Shown: positions 34,076 through 42,840, counted from the stretch's first letter. The stretch is DNA of 52,855 nt from Oscillospiraceae bacterium (GCA_021205095.1 JAJPYE010000019.1:1-52855), one strand, 5' to 3'. Numbers and translations: made by a program. The notes: generated by a model from the sequence alone, not told the origin.

Positions 34076-34246
34076 GGAACCTCTAATTCAATCGAATCAG
34101 GCAACGTCAAGGGATCCAGCATCGGAACAAGGCACGAAACCGAAGGAATATTTTGTGTATTTCAAGCTTGAACAACAATATTCCAGCGCAAAAGGCCCGG
34201 CGGGGCCAAAGCCGGATTTATTCAGCGTTTCTTTGACGCAAAAACA
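34076..34246. other. Intergenic sequence with nested inverted repeats
   Basis: 171 bases with no convincing open frame. GGAATATT (34145-34152) pairs with AATATTCC (34177-34184), enclosing the perfect palindrome TTCAAGCTTGAA (34161-34172). It looks like a structured RNA or decayed repeat element rather than a promoter, as both neighbouring genes end here. Confidence 0.35.
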
Positions 34247-34276
34247 AAGGACTGCCTCAGCTTTGAGGCAGTCCTT
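34247..34276. terminator. Terminator between copA and the GH2 gene
   Basis: Stem AAGGACTGCCTCA with TGAGGCAGTCCTT, loop GCTT, followed by CTGATTTCTTC. Its stem shares GGACTGCCTC with the rnf terminator at 41373. It lies 25 bases after the minus-strand GH2 stop, so it may serve both sides. Confidence 0.75.
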
Positions 34277-34301
34277 CTGATTTCTTCGCTTCTTCCGTCG
34301 G

Positions 34302-35924
34302 TCACACGGACACGATCTGCCGCACGATCTCCGTGGGGAGCTTCAGCACCTGGCGATCATAGGTGATGAGGCCGTTCAGCTCCTCCTCCACATCGGTGAG
34401 CTGCGTATAGATAGCGGCGGCCAGCCCGGCATGCCTGGCGGGAGTGATCTCCTTATTATATAGCTGGCGGAGCTTTACCTCCAGATCCTTGGGGCTGATA
34501 CAGCTATTATAGCCGAAATCCTTGTCGTTCCAGGTGTGGCCGGAGACGCTCAGGTTATAGCCGCCGAACTCGCTCAGCAGCACGGCCCGGCCCTTTTCGT
34601 CCGGCTGATAGCGATATTTCCGAAAATAGACATGCTGGCTATGCACCTGGCCGACGCCCTGGTCGAACCAGCCGCTGGCGTGGTCGATGGTGCGGGTGCC
34701 GTCCAGCTCCTGCACATATTCCAGGGCCTTGGCCGCGTCAAACTGGCCCCAGCCCTCGTTAAAGAGAACCCACATGGCGATGCAGGGGCAGTTGTAGAGG
34801 GTATCTATCATCTCCCGCAGCTCCGTCATAAACCTGGCCCGTCCGGCGGCGTCCCGCCGCCCCAGGGCCTTGTAGTTGTTGTCCCGCCGGGCGGAGCCGC
34901 CGGTCAGCACCGGCAGGGTCGTGGCTGCCCGGTTGTATACAGTGCCGCCGTTTGGCATATCCTGCCAGACCAGCATACCGATGCGGTCGCAGTGGTAATA
35001 CCAGCGCAGAGGCTCCACCTTTACATGCTTGCGGATGGTGTTGAAGCCCATGTCCTTGGCGAGCTGAATATCATCTATCATGGCCTGGTCGGAGGTATAG
35101 GTATACAGACCCGCCTGGTTATAGCCCTGATCCAAAATGCCATTGTGGAAATAGGGCTGATTATTCAGACACAGCTTCCCATCCTCCACAGAAAACTTCC
35201 GCATGGCGAAGTAGCCTTTTACCATATCGCTCCCCAGCGTGGCGGTGAAGCCATAAAGATGGGGATTTTCCGGCGTCCAGGGGACAAAATCCGAAACAGG
35301 GATACAGGCGGGGCTTTCATATTCCACCCCACGGAACTGGACGCTCCCTTTGGGCAGCACCTCGATGGTGACGGAGGCGTTATCATAATCCGGGGTGATA
35401 CGCAGACTCTCGATATGTTCCGCAGGAACCGTTTCGGCCCAGACAGGCTGCCAGATGCCGCTTTGGGCGGAATACCAAATGCCGCCGGGACGGAGTCTTT
35501 GCTTTCCCCGCGTCAGGCCGGACTGGGCGGTCTTATCCCGCACGCATACCAAAAGATCCCCCTGCCGGGCGCTGTCCAGCGCCTCTGTGAGATCCACCGT
35601 AAAGGGCGTATAGCCTCCAACGTGGGAGCCGACCTCCTGGCCGTTGCACCAAACGACGGTCTGCTGATCCACCGCGCCGAAGTGGAGCAGCACGCGGTCT
35701 CCCGTCCAGGGAATGTCCAGCACCCGATGATACCACAGAAAGTCCTCCGGCCCCACCTGCCGACTCACCCCTGACGCAGGCGCCTCAGGGGAGAAGGGAA
35801 CCTGAATCTGCCCGTCCCAGCGAGAGGGGATCTGGGCGGTCTGGGTAATGGCATAGTCCCACATGCCGCTAAGATTGATCCAATCTGCCCGCTCCATCTG
35901 GGGGCGGGGATATTCATCGAACAT
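34302..35924 (-). CDS. Glycoside hydrolase family 2 enzyme
   Basis: A 540-aa GH2 protein without a signal peptide. Order of domains: galactose-binding jelly roll (about 1-165, with WYHRVLDIP and HVGGYTPF), an immunoglobulin-like domain (about 165-240) and the TIM barrel. The acid/base Glu390 lies in LFNEGWGQ and the nucleophile Glu452 in LLSEFGGYN. It is shorter than LacZ and closest in plan to compact beta-galactosidase or beta-glucuronidase-like GH2 enzymes; the substrate cannot be told. Start ATG 35924 has AGGAGG upstream; the frame is open 6 codons further. Its promoter carries the same palindrome as the GH13 gene. Confidence 0.86.
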   Translation of the reverse strand: MFDEYPRPQMERADWINLSGMWDYAITQTAQIPSRWDGQIQVPFSPEAPASGVSRQVGPEDFLWYHRVLDIPWTGDRVLLHFGAVDQQTVVWCNGQEVGSHVGGYTPFTVDLTEALDSARQGDLLVCVRDKTAQSGLTRGKQRLRPGGIWYSAQSGIWQPVWAETVPAEHIESLRITPDYDNASVTIEVLPKGSVQFRGVEYESPACIPVSDFVPWTPENPHLYGFTATLGSDMVKGYFAMRKFSVEDGKLCLNNQPYFHNGILDQGYNQAGLYTYTSDQAMIDDIQLAKDMGFNTIRKHVKVEPLRWYYHCDRIGMLVWQDMPNGGTVYNRAATTLPVLTGGSARRDNNYKALGRRDAAGRARFMTELREMIDTLYNCPCIAMWVLFNEGWGQFDAAKALEYVQELDGTRTIDHASGWFDQGVGQVHSQHVYFRKYRYQPDEKGRAVLLSEFGGYNLSVSGHTWNDKDFGYNSCISPKDLEVKLRQLYNKEITPARHAGLAAAIYTQLTDVEEELNGLITYDRQVLKLPTEIVRQIVSV

Positions 35925-36134
35925 ATGAAAACCTCCTCGCATGGCCCGGCCAGGCCGAAAAGCGGCGCGCCTGTTCCGATTAATAATGCTATCATAACCT
36001 ATTATGCCATGCTCTGCAATAGGCAGCCGGAAAATTTCTCCCGCATCCGGCAGCGCCGTCGTGTCGTTTTGTAAATATTATATCATTCTCGCGGTTCCGC
36101 CCGAAGGGCGGGAGCAAGACGATTGAAATCATAA

Positions 36135-36160
36135 TATAATAGGCGCTTGCGACTATTATA
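36135..36160. promoter_or_regulatory. TATAATA-N12-TATTATA palindrome, copy 2, with GH2 promoter
   Basis: TATAATA (36135-36141), a centre GGCGCTTGCGAC and TATTATA (36154-36160). The right arm forms the -10 of a minus-strand promoter (TATAAT at 36160-36155, TTGCAC at 36183-36178, 17-base spacer) reading to the GH2 gene. The start would fall in the GC-rich centre. The rest of the 409-base gap between the GH2 and rnfC genes holds the rnf promoter and, as far as I can see, no gene. Confidence 0.6.
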
Positions 36161-36271
36161 TCAAATTTATCGCCTATGTGCAACCGTTGTAACTCCACAG
36201 CATCCCGCAAAACACCAAAGAAATATGAACTTTTTTGCACCGCAACCTGGTTTTTTTGGTGGATAATGTTG

Positions 36272-36300
36272 TGGACACCGGGGACAAGTTATGTTATCAT
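36272..36300 (+). promoter_or_regulatory. Predicted promoter of rnfCDGEAB
   Basis: TGGACA (36272-36277), a 17-base spacer and an extended -10 TGTTATCAT (36292-36300). The leader to rnfC is about 27 bases. Confidence 0.55.
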
Positions 36301-36333
36301 ATATAGGTATAAATTTAAGCAGAGGTGATGCTC

Positions 36334-37713
36334 ATGCTCTTTAAGACCCATGGCGGGGTGCATCCGAACGATAAGAAAGCACCCGCCAATGAAGCGGCGA
36401 TCTCCACCATCCCACAGCCGGCACAGGTGGTCATCCCCATGTCCCAGCACATCGGCGCACCGTGTACGCCTCTGGTCGCGGTCGGCGATCAGGTGAAACT
36501 GGGCCAAAAAATCGGCGAAGCCAAGGCGCCCGTGTCCGCGCCGGTACACGCCTCCGTATCCGGCAAGGTCGTAGCCATCGAGCCAAGACTCAATAATCTG
36601 GGCAATATGGTCACAGCGGTCATTATTGAAAACGACTTCAAGGACACCCCGGCAGATGATATGTTCCCCGCCCCGGCAGAGGCGCTGGAAAGCCCGGAGC
36701 AGATCGCGGATCTGATTCGGGAGGCCGGTATCGTCGGCATGGGCGGCGCTACGTTCCCGACCGCTTTCAAAATCACCAGCGGCTGGGGTAAAGTGGACAC
36801 CGTCATCATCAACGGCGCGGAATGTGAGCCGTACATAACCAGCGACCACCGCACCATGCTGGAACACCCGGACGAGCTGCTCAAGGGCATTGAGCTGATC
36901 ATGCGGGCCTGCAAGGTGGATCACGCCTATTTCGGCATCGAGCTGAACAAGAAGTTCGCTATCGACCTGCTGAATTTCAAGGGCGCGAAGGCCATGGGGA
37001 TTGAGATCGTTCCCCTGAAATGCCAGTACCCCCAGGGCGCTGAGAAGACGCTGATCAAGACCATTACCGGGCGGGAGGTGCCTCCCGGCGGTCTGCCTGC
37101 CCAGGTGGGCTGCGCCGTGTTCAACACCTTCACGGCCTACAGCGTGTATCGCGCCTGCTATGAGGGCTGGCCCGCCATCGAACGGGTCGTCACTGTTTCC
37201 GGCTCCGCCATCGCCCAGCCCAAAAACGTCAAGGTTCGCGTCGGCACCTCTATGGAGTGGGTGTTCGAGCAGACCGGCGGCTTCGCCAAGGAGCCGTGGA
37301 AGATTATCATGGGCGGCCCCATGATGGGTCTTGCCCAATACGACCTGGCCGTTCCATGCGGCAAGGGTACTGCAGCCCTGCTGGCCTTTGCGGAGGATGA
37401 GGATCGCAACATCGAAAATCCCACATGCATCCGCTGCGGCCAGTGCATCGACGCCTGCCCCATGAACCTCCAGCCCATCTATCTGTATATGTATGAAGAG
37501 AAGGGCGACCTGGAAATGCTGCAAAAGCTGAATATCACGGACTGCGTGGAGTGCGGCGCCTGCACCTATATCTGCCCAGGCCGTCTGCATCTGACCCACG
37601 CTTTCAAGACCGGCAAGGCGAAGCTCCAGGCCTATAACGCCGCTCTGAAGGCCAAAGAGGAAGCGGAAAAGGCCAAGGCGGAGGCCGCCGACAAGAAGGA
37701 GGAGAAGAAGTAA
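36334..37713 (+). CDS. rnfC: Rnf complex subunit C
   Basis: A 459-aa peripheral subunit of the Rnf complex, which couples ferredoxin:NAD+ oxidoreduction to Na+ or H+ movement. RnfC binds NADH and FMN in its central fold (GMGGATFPTAFK is the glycine-rich site). It carries two [4Fe-4S] motifs, CIRCGQCIDACP (from about 365) and CVECGACTYICP (from about 403). A charged Lys/Ala/Glu tail ends the protein. I start at ATG 36334, spaced 6 bases from AGAGGTG; GTG 36325 and ATG 36328 lie on that site. It is the first gene of a six-gene operon. Confidence 0.94.
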   Translation: MLFKTHGGVHPNDKKAPANEAAISTIPQPAQVVIPMSQHIGAPCTPLVAVGDQVKLGQKIGEAKAPVSAPVHASVSGKVVAIEPRLNNLGNMVTAVIIENDFKDTPADDMFPAPAEALESPEQIADLIREAGIVGMGGATFPTAFKITSGWGKVDTVIINGAECEPYITSDHRTMLEHPDELLKGIELIMRACKVDHAYFGIELNKKFAIDLLNFKGAKAMGIEIVPLKCQYPQGAEKTLIKTITGREVPPGGLPAQVGCAVFNTFTAYSVYRACYEGWPAIERVVTVSGSAIAQPKNVKVRVGTSMEWVFEQTGGFAKEPWKIIMGGPMMGLAQYDLAVPCGKGTAALLAFAEDEDRNIENPTCIRCGQCIDACPMNLQPIYLYMYEEKGDLEMLQKLNITDCVECGACTYICPGRLHLTHAFKTGKAKLQAYNAALKAKEEAEKAKAEAADKKEEKK

Positions 37714-37714
37714 G

Positions 37715-38728
37715 ATGGAAGAATCAAGAAAGCTTATCGTGTCCTCCTCCCCTCATATCCGCACACCAAGGGACACCAAGGCCATCATGCTGGACGTGCT
37801 GATCGCCCTGGCCCCGGCGCTGATAGCGTCTGTGATCCTGTTCGGCGTCTGGCCTCTGGTGCTGACCGCCGTGTCTGTGGTCTCCTGCGTAGTATTTGAA
37901 TTTTTATATCGCAAACTGCTGAAAAAGCCCAACACCGTGGGGGATCTCTCGGCAGTCGTGACCGGCGTTCTGCTGGCTTATACCCTGCCCACCACGGCCC
38001 CCTGGTGGCTGCCGGTGATCGGCGCGTTTTTCGCCATCGTCATCGTAAAGCAGCTCTTCGGCGGCCTGGGCAAAAACTTTTTGAACCCCGCTCTGGCTGG
38101 CCGCGCCTTCCTGGTGGCCTCCTATGCAGTCCTTATGACCTCCTGGAAAGCGGCGAACTTCGAGTCTGTGGCGGACGCCGCCACCTACGCCACGCCCCTG
38201 GCCTCCCTCCATCAGGGAACCCTCTCCTCCACCGGCATCGGCGCTATGCTTTTGGGCAACACCGGCGGCTGCGTGGGCGAGGTTTGCTCCATCGCCCTGT
38301 TGCTGGGCGGCGCTTACCTGGTGGTTCGTAAGGTCATTTCCCTGCGGATTCCCCTGAGCTTTATCCTGACCGTGGCGGTCGTCACCTTTATCTTCCCCCG
38401 CGGAAACAACAACTTCCTGTGGATGCTGCAAAACGTCCTCTCCGGCGGTCTACTGCTGGGCGCTATCTTTATGGCGACGGACTACTGCACCAGCCCCGTG
38501 ACCCCCAAGGGTCAGGTCATTTTCGGCATTGGCTGCGGCCTGATCACCGTGCTGATCCGCTATTTTGGCTCCTATCCGGAGGGCGTAAGCTATGCCATTT
38601 TGGTCATGAACCTGACCGTTTGGATGATCGACAAGCGGACGGCGCCCCGGCGCTTTGGCGTTCCCGGTAAGAGTCTCAAGCGCAAGGGCGCGGGCAAGGA
38701 CAAGAAAAAGGAGGACGCAAAGGGATGA
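37715..38728 (+). CDS. rnfD: Rnf complex subunit D
   Basis: A 337-aa membrane subunit with about nine to ten helices. RnfD carries an FMN bound covalently to a Thr; the DAATYATPL segment at about residues 154-162 is in the expected place, with Thr159 the likely site. A basic Lys/Gly tail ends it. The ATG is one base after the rnfC stop and its end overlaps the rnfG start, so translation is coupled. Confidence 0.93.
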   Translation: MEESRKLIVSSSPHIRTPRDTKAIMLDVLIALAPALIASVILFGVWPLVLTAVSVVSCVVFEFLYRKLLKKPNTVGDLSAVVTGVLLAYTLPTTAPWWLPVIGAFFAIVIVKQLFGGLGKNFLNPALAGRAFLVASYAVLMTSWKAANFESVADAATYATPLASLHQGTLSSTGIGAMLLGNTGGCVGEVCSIALLLGGAYLVVRKVISLRIPLSFILTVAVVTFIFPRGNNNFLWMLQNVLSGGLLLGAIFMATDYCTSPVTPKGQVIFGIGCGLITVLIRYFGSYPEGVSYAILVMNLTVWMIDKRTAPRRFGVPGKSLKRKGAGKDKKKEDAKG

Positions 38729-39267
38729 GTAAGCTCCGTGATTTTTTAAAGCCTGGCGTAACCCTTCTGGCGGTGGCAGTTGTGGCGGCTCTGGTGCTGG
38801 GTCTCGTCAATATGCTGACGGCAGGCCGCATTGAGGCCATCGCCCTGGAGACCACCACAGAGGCCATGCAGGCCGTCCTCCCTGCCGAGTCCTATACGGA
38901 TCTGGAAGTGGAGGACGATGGGGAGATTAACTCCGTCTATGCCGCCGCCGGCGGCGGCTGGGTGGTCGAGGTGACGGAAAGCGGCTCCCAAGGCACCATC
39001 ACCATGATGGTTGGCGTGGACGAGAGCCTCGCCTGCACCGGCATATCCATCACCGATTCCAGCGAGACGGCGGGCCTTGGGGCCGTGGCCTCCCAAGCCA
39101 GCGAGAAGGGCGAGGCGTTCCGCGCCCAGTTCGTGGGCGTCAGCGGCACTGTGTCCGTTTCCAAGGAGGGCGGCGAGATCGACGCCCTGTCCGGCGCTAC
39201 CATCACCTCCAGAGCCGTGTGCAAGGGCGTGACCGCGGCACTGGAATACTGCGCCAATTTAGGCTGA
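38725..39267 (+). CDS. rnfG: Rnf complex subunit G (flavinylated)
   Basis: A 180-aa protein with one N-terminal membrane helix and an outside FMN_bind domain. The flavinylation motif is SGATITS, with the modified Thr at about residue 158. RnfG passes electrons on the outer face of the membrane, as part of the Rnf chain. The ATG overlaps the rnfD stop by 4 bases. No flavin transferase gene (apbE) is in the window, so it must be elsewhere. Confidence 0.93.
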   Translation: MSKLRDFLKPGVTLLAVAVVAALVLGLVNMLTAGRIEAIALETTTEAMQAVLPAESYTDLEVEDDGEINSVYAAAGGGWVVEVTESGSQGTITMMVGVDESLACTGISITDSSETAGLGAVASQASEKGEAFRAQFVGVSGTVSVSKEGGEIDALSGATITSRAVCKGVTAALEYCANLG

Positions 39268-39280
39268 AGGGGGTAACGGC

Positions 39281-39961
39281 ATGAATGCGAAACAACAGCT
39301 AAAGGAGGGCGTTATTACCAATAACCCCGTCCTTGTACAGCAAATCGGCCTTTGCGCCACCATGGCTATTTCCACGTCCCTGTTTAACGGCATTGGCATG
39401 GGCCTGTCCGTGCTGATCATTCTGACCTGCTGCAACGTGGTCATCTCGCTCATTCGGAAGATCATTCCCGAACAGGTGCGCCTGGCCATTTTCGTGGTGG
39501 TCATCGCCGGATTCGTCACCATTGTGGATCTGCTGCTCCAGGCCTTTGTCCCGGCGCTGTCAGAGTCCCTGGGCGTTTTCATCCCCCTGATCGTGGTCAA
39601 CTGCATCATCATTGGCCGGGCGGAGGCCTTCAGCTCCAAGCAGAGCGTGGGCGCCTCCTTCCGGGACGGCGTGTTCCAGGGCCTGGGCTACACCCTGGTG
39701 CTGGTGTGTATGTGCCTGATCCGCGAGCTGCTGGGCAGCGGCACCATCGGCGGCGGCCTGTTTAACGGCGCGGACTCCTTCCTGACCCTGGACGGCACCG
39801 GCGCGGGCTTCCGAATCTTCCCGGAAACCTACGCAGCCGGGGCAATGATCCTGCCGGTGGGCGGCTTTTTGACCCTGGGCATTTTGATGGCCCTGCTCCA
39901 GTACATTCTCCGCAAGAGCGGGGAGAAAAAGGCCCGGAAGGAAAAGGAGGGTGAGAAATAA
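39281..39961 (+). CDS. rnfE: Rnf complex subunit E
   Basis: A 226-aa membrane protein with six helices, homologous to NqrD. It and RnfA face each other across the membrane and hold an Fe-S cluster between them. The opening LKEGVITNNPVLVQQIGLC is the family signature, with the conserved Cys at about residue 26 and a second in LTCCNVV. A charged tail KKARKEKEGEK ends it. Its stop overlaps the rnfA start by one base. Confidence 0.93.
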   Translation: MNAKQQLKEGVITNNPVLVQQIGLCATMAISTSLFNGIGMGLSVLIILTCCNVVISLIRKIIPEQVRLAIFVVVIAGFVTIVDLLLQAFVPALSESLGVFIPLIVVNCIIIGRAEAFSSKQSVGASFRDGVFQGLGYTLVLVCMCLIRELLGSGTIGGGLFNGADSFLTLDGTGAGFRIFPETYAAGAMILPVGGFLTLGILMALLQYILRKSGEKKARKEKEGEK

Positions 39962-40545
39962 TGTTCGCTTCTCTCGTATCTATCTCGCTGGGAGCTATCC
40001 TGGTCAACAACTTCATCTTCTCTCAGTTTTTGGGCCTTTGCCCCTTTTTGGGCGTGTCCAACAAAATGAGTACCGCCACCGGCATGAGCGTGGCCGTCAT
40101 CTTCGTTATGACCATGGCCTCCGCTATATGCTGGATTATCAACGAGTACCTGCTCATACCCCTGGGTCTGGAATTTATGCAAACTGTGGCGTATATTCTG
40201 GTGATCGCCGTGCTGGTGCAGTTTGTGGAGATGTTTTTGAAAAAGGCCATCCCCTCCCTGTACTCCGCCATGGGCATCTTCCTGCCCCTGATCACCACCA
40301 ACTGCGCGGTGCTGGGCGTTGTGCTGCTCAACACGCAAAACTACTATAACTTCCTGGAGAGCGTGGTTTACGGCTTCACCGGCGGTCTGGGTTTCACCCT
40401 GGCCATCGTGCTGTTTTCCAGCGTCCGGGAGCGGCTGGAGTTTGCCGACTACCCCAAGGCGTTCGAGGGCTTTGCCATCTGCCTGGTGGCGGCGGCCCTG
40501 TTCGCCCTGGCGTTCCTGGGCTTCTCCGGCATGAAAATTCTGTAA
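39961..40545 (+). CDS. rnfA: Rnf complex subunit A
   Basis: A 194-aa six-helix membrane protein, homologous to NqrE. The motifs NNFIFSQFLGLCPFLGVS and PLITTNCAVLGV carry the conserved cysteines of the RnfA/RnfE cluster. Length is typical. It is coupled to rnfE through a one-base overlap (TAATG) and followed at 15 bases by rnfB with its own AAGGAGG. Confidence 0.94.
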   Translation: MFASLVSISLGAILVNNFIFSQFLGLCPFLGVSNKMSTATGMSVAVIFVMTMASAICWIINEYLLIPLGLEFMQTVAYILVIAVLVQFVEMFLKKAIPSLYSAMGIFLPLITTNCAVLGVVLLNTQNYYNFLESVVYGFTGGLGFTLAIVLFSSVRERLEFADYPKAFEGFAICLVAAALFALAFLGFSGMKIL

Positions 40546-40560
40546 GGAGGCGCTTTCCAT

Positions 40561-41355
40561 ATGACTGTTTTATGGGCAATCGTTGTTTTGGGGGCGCTGG
40601 GCCTGGTGTTCGGCCTCCTGCTGGCTCTGGCCGGCAAGGTGTTTGCCGTTGAGAAGGATCCCAAGGAGGAGGCCGTCCGGGCCGTTCTGGCCGGGGCCAA
40701 CTGCGGCGCCTGCGGCTATCCTGGCTGTGACGGCTATGCCGCCGCCGTCGCCAAGGGGGAGGCGCCCGCCAACGGGTGCGTACCCGGCGGCGCGGCGGTG
40801 GCCGCCCAGATCAGCGAGATCATGGGCGTGTCCGCTGGGGCAGGGGAGGCCAACATGGCCTTCGTCCGCTGCTCCGGCACCTGCGGCCACACAAAGGAAA
40901 AATTCACCTATGAGGGCATCCCCTCCTGCCTGGCGGCCAGCCGCCTGGGCGGGGGAAGCGGCGCGAACATCTGCACCGCCGGGTGCCTGGGCTATGGCGA
41001 CTGCGTGGCCGTCTGCCCCTTTGACGCCATCCATCTGGTGGACGGCATCGCCCAGGTAGACCGCAGCAAGTGCGTGGGCTGCGCCAAGTGCGTGGCCGCC
41101 TGCCCCAAGAACCTGATCACCCTGGTTCCCGCAGCCTCTACCGACGTGGTGGGCTGCAATTCCAAGGATAAGGGCCCGGCCATCACCAAGTACTGCAACT
41201 ATGGCTGCATCGCCTGCAGCAAGTGCAAGCGGGAGTGTCCCGCGGACGCCATCACCATCACGGACTTCCTGGCCGTCATCGACCAGTCCCTGTGCGTCCA
41301 CTGCGGCCACTGCGCCGACATCTGCCCCCGCCACTGCATCCACGACATCGGCTAA
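40561..41355 (+). CDS. rnfB: Rnf complex subunit B
   Basis: A 264-aa ferredoxin-like subunit that takes electrons from reduced ferredoxin. It has an N-terminal membrane helix, a 4Fe-4S motif NCGACGYPGCDGYA (about 47-60), a further Cys set in CSGTCGHTKEKFTYEG, and three ferredoxin-type clusters in the C-terminal part (CLGYGDCVAVCP, CVGCAKCVAACP and the CIACSKCKRECP/CVHCGHCADICP pair). This is a clostridial-length RnfB. It ends the operon; a terminator follows after 17 bases. Confidence 0.94.
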   Translation: MTVLWAIVVLGALGLVFGLLLALAGKVFAVEKDPKEEAVRAVLAGANCGACGYPGCDGYAAAVAKGEAPANGCVPGGAAVAAQISEIMGVSAGAGEANMAFVRCSGTCGHTKEKFTYEGIPSCLAASRLGGGSGANICTAGCLGYGDCVAVCPFDAIHLVDGIAQVDRSKCVGCAKCVAACPKNLITLVPAASTDVVGCNSKDKGPAITKYCNYGCIACSKCKRECPADAITITDFLAVIDQSLCVHCGHCADICPRHCIHDIG

Positions 41356-41372
41356 AATCCCCCAAAAATCAG

Positions 41373-41411
41373 GACTGCCTCAAGCCTGTTCGGTGCGAGG
41401 CAGTCTTTTTT
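41373..41411 (+). terminator. Rho-independent terminator of the rnf operon
   Basis: Stem GACTGCCTC with GAGGCAGTC and a 15-base loop, followed by TTTTTT (41406-41411). Confidence 0.9.
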
Positions 41412-41452
41412 GTTGGGGTGGCGTTGGAATCTTGGGAACGTATATAAAAAGA

Positions 41453-41481
41453 ATATGACTCGCCCCGCAGGGGAGTCATAT
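41453..41481 (-). terminator. Terminator of the tat operon
   Basis: Stem ATATGACT with AGTCATAT and an inner CCCC/GGGG pair. On the minus strand it is followed by TTCTTTTTATATA. It lies 26 bases after the tatC stop. Confidence 0.75.
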
Positions 41482-41506
41482 CATAAAGTCCCTATAAACG
41501 CAGAGG

Positions 41507-42226
41507 CTATTTCTCATCCTCCGCCCCCGCCTCGGCCCGGCTTTTGGCGGCGGCGCGGGCGGACAGAATGGAAATCTCATACAGGCCAACCATGGGAATG
41601 GCGGTCATAATCTGGCTGACGGCGTCCGGGGGCGTGATGATGGCGGCGGCGATGAAGATGATAAGAACGGCATACTTCCGGCCCTTGACCAGCGTGGACG
41701 GCTTTACGATTCCCAACCGGGCCAGGATGAAGCTGACCGGGGGCATCTCAAACACCAGGCCAAAGGCCGCCAGCATACCCAGGAGGAAATTCAGATAGTT
41801 ATTGAAGGAAATGCTGGCCTGAATCTCCTGGGAGCCGTTAAAGTTATAAAAAAACCGCAGCGTCATGGGGAGGACAGCGAAATAGCAAAACACTATCCCC
41901 AGCAGAAAAAAGAACACCCCAGCGATCATGGCGGGCCGGGCGGCCCGCTCCTCCCGCTCCGTCAGACCGGGCTGCACAAAGGCCCATATCTGCCATAAAA
42001 TGAACGGCAGAGAAAACACAAGCCCCAGGGCCAGGGCCAGCTTCATATAGCTTGTCACCAGCTCGGAGGGGGCCAGGTACACGAAGCTGAACCCTGGGCT
42101 GATGGCCAGGGCCAGATCTACAAAGACGTCTATAAACAGAAAGCATACCACAGACAAGGCCCCAAACACCAGCACCACCCAAAGCAGACGGCGGCGCAGC
42201 TCCCGGAGATGCCCTGCCAGAGGCAT
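41507..42226 (-). CDS. tatC: Sec-independent translocase TatC
   Basis: A 239-aa six-helix membrane protein, the signal-peptide receptor of the Tat system. The start MPLAGHLRELRRRLLW holds the conserved HLxELRxR segment that binds the twin-arginine signal, and FxLPFILWQIWAFVQPGLTEREER is the usual mid-protein signature. The start is ATG 42226; the 14 codons back to the tatA stop are in frame but contain no normal start codon. It follows tatA in the same operon. The Tat-signal reductase at 44169 is the obvious local cargo. Confidence 0.94.
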   Translation of the reverse strand: MPLAGHLRELRRRLLWVVLVFGALSVVCFLFIDVFVDLALAISPGFSFVYLAPSELVTSYMKLALALGLVFSLPFILWQIWAFVQPGLTEREERAARPAMIAGVFFFLLGIVFCYFAVLPMTLRFFYNFNGSQEIQASISFNNYLNFLLGMLAAFGLVFEMPPVSFILARLGIVKPSTLVKGRKYAVLIIFIAAAIITPPDAVSQIMTAIPMVGLYEISILSARAAAKSRAEAGAEDEK

Positions 42227-42268
42227 GGACTTATCGTCCTGTTGTTTTTCCGGCGCGGCGGAGATGGG

Positions 42269-42463
42269 TCAGTCCTCCCCGTCCTTGGTCTCGGCGGCGT
42301 CCTTTTTGTCCTTATCCTTGTCCTCGTCGTCCTCCAGGCCCTTTTTAAAGTTTCCGATGGTCTTGCCCAGGGACTCCCCCAGCTTCGGCAGGGCCTTCGG
42401 CCCCACGAGCAGCAGGACGATGGCCAAAATGACCAGCAGCTCCCAGATTCCAATTTTTCCCAT
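42269..42463 (-). CDS. tatA: Tat pore-forming subunit TatA
   Basis: A 64-aa protein: one membrane helix (IGIWELLVILAIVLLLVGP), the hinge, then an amphipathic helix KALPKLGESLGKTIGNFKKG and an acidic Asp/Lys tail. This is the minimal TatA pattern. Its ATG 42463 is one base after the stop of the tatB-like gene, with GGAGGAG overlapping that gene's end. Confidence 0.92.
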   Translation of the reverse strand: MGKIGIWELLVILAIVLLLVGPKALPKLGESLGKTIGNFKKGLEDDEDKDKDKKDAAETKDGED

Positions 42464-42464
42464 G

Positions 42465-42803
42465 TCAGTCTCCTCCTTCTGTTGGCTCCCCCTCCGGGAC
42501 GGCGGGGGGTTCTTCCGCGTTTGTCTGCGCCGGATCCTCCTCAGCGGTGGGCGGCGCCTCTACAGATTTTTCTATATCCCGGCCCAGGGTTTCCAGCTCC
42601 TTTTGCAGGCCCTCCACCTCGTCCCGCAGCTCCTTCAGCTCCTCGGTGCCGTCCAGCTCCTCAGTGGTCTCCTGGATGGCCTTTTTCATGGAGCGAACCG
42701 TCTTGCCAAGAGTGCGGGCCAGCTCCGGCAGCTTGTCCGGCCCTATCACCAGCAGGGCGAGGACTAAAATCACCAAAATCTCTCCGAACCCAATGCGGCT
42801 CAC
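42465..42803 (-). CDS. TatA/TatB-family translocase subunit (TatB-like)
   Basis: A 112-aa protein opening SRIGFGEILVILVLALLVIG, then PDKLPELARTLGKTVRSMKKAI, the membrane helix plus amphipathic helix of TatA/B proteins, followed by a coiled coil (LKELRDEVEGLQKELETL) and an acidic Pro/Glu tail. Its greater length and coiled coil point to a TatB role, but Firmicutes often use TatA only, so the B assignment is uncertain. I start at GTG 42803, preceded by GAGGGGAGGGA; an upstream ATG at 42869 lies where the promoter is. Confidence 0.86.
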   Translation of the reverse strand: MSRIGFGEILVILVLALLVIGPDKLPELARTLGKTVRSMKKAIQETTEELDGTEELKELRDEVEGLQKELETLGRDIEKSVEAPPTAEEDPAQTNAEEPPAVPEGEPTEGGD

Positions 42804-42840
42804 AGCCCGTCCCTCCCCTCTCGGCGTTTTCTTCCTGTTT

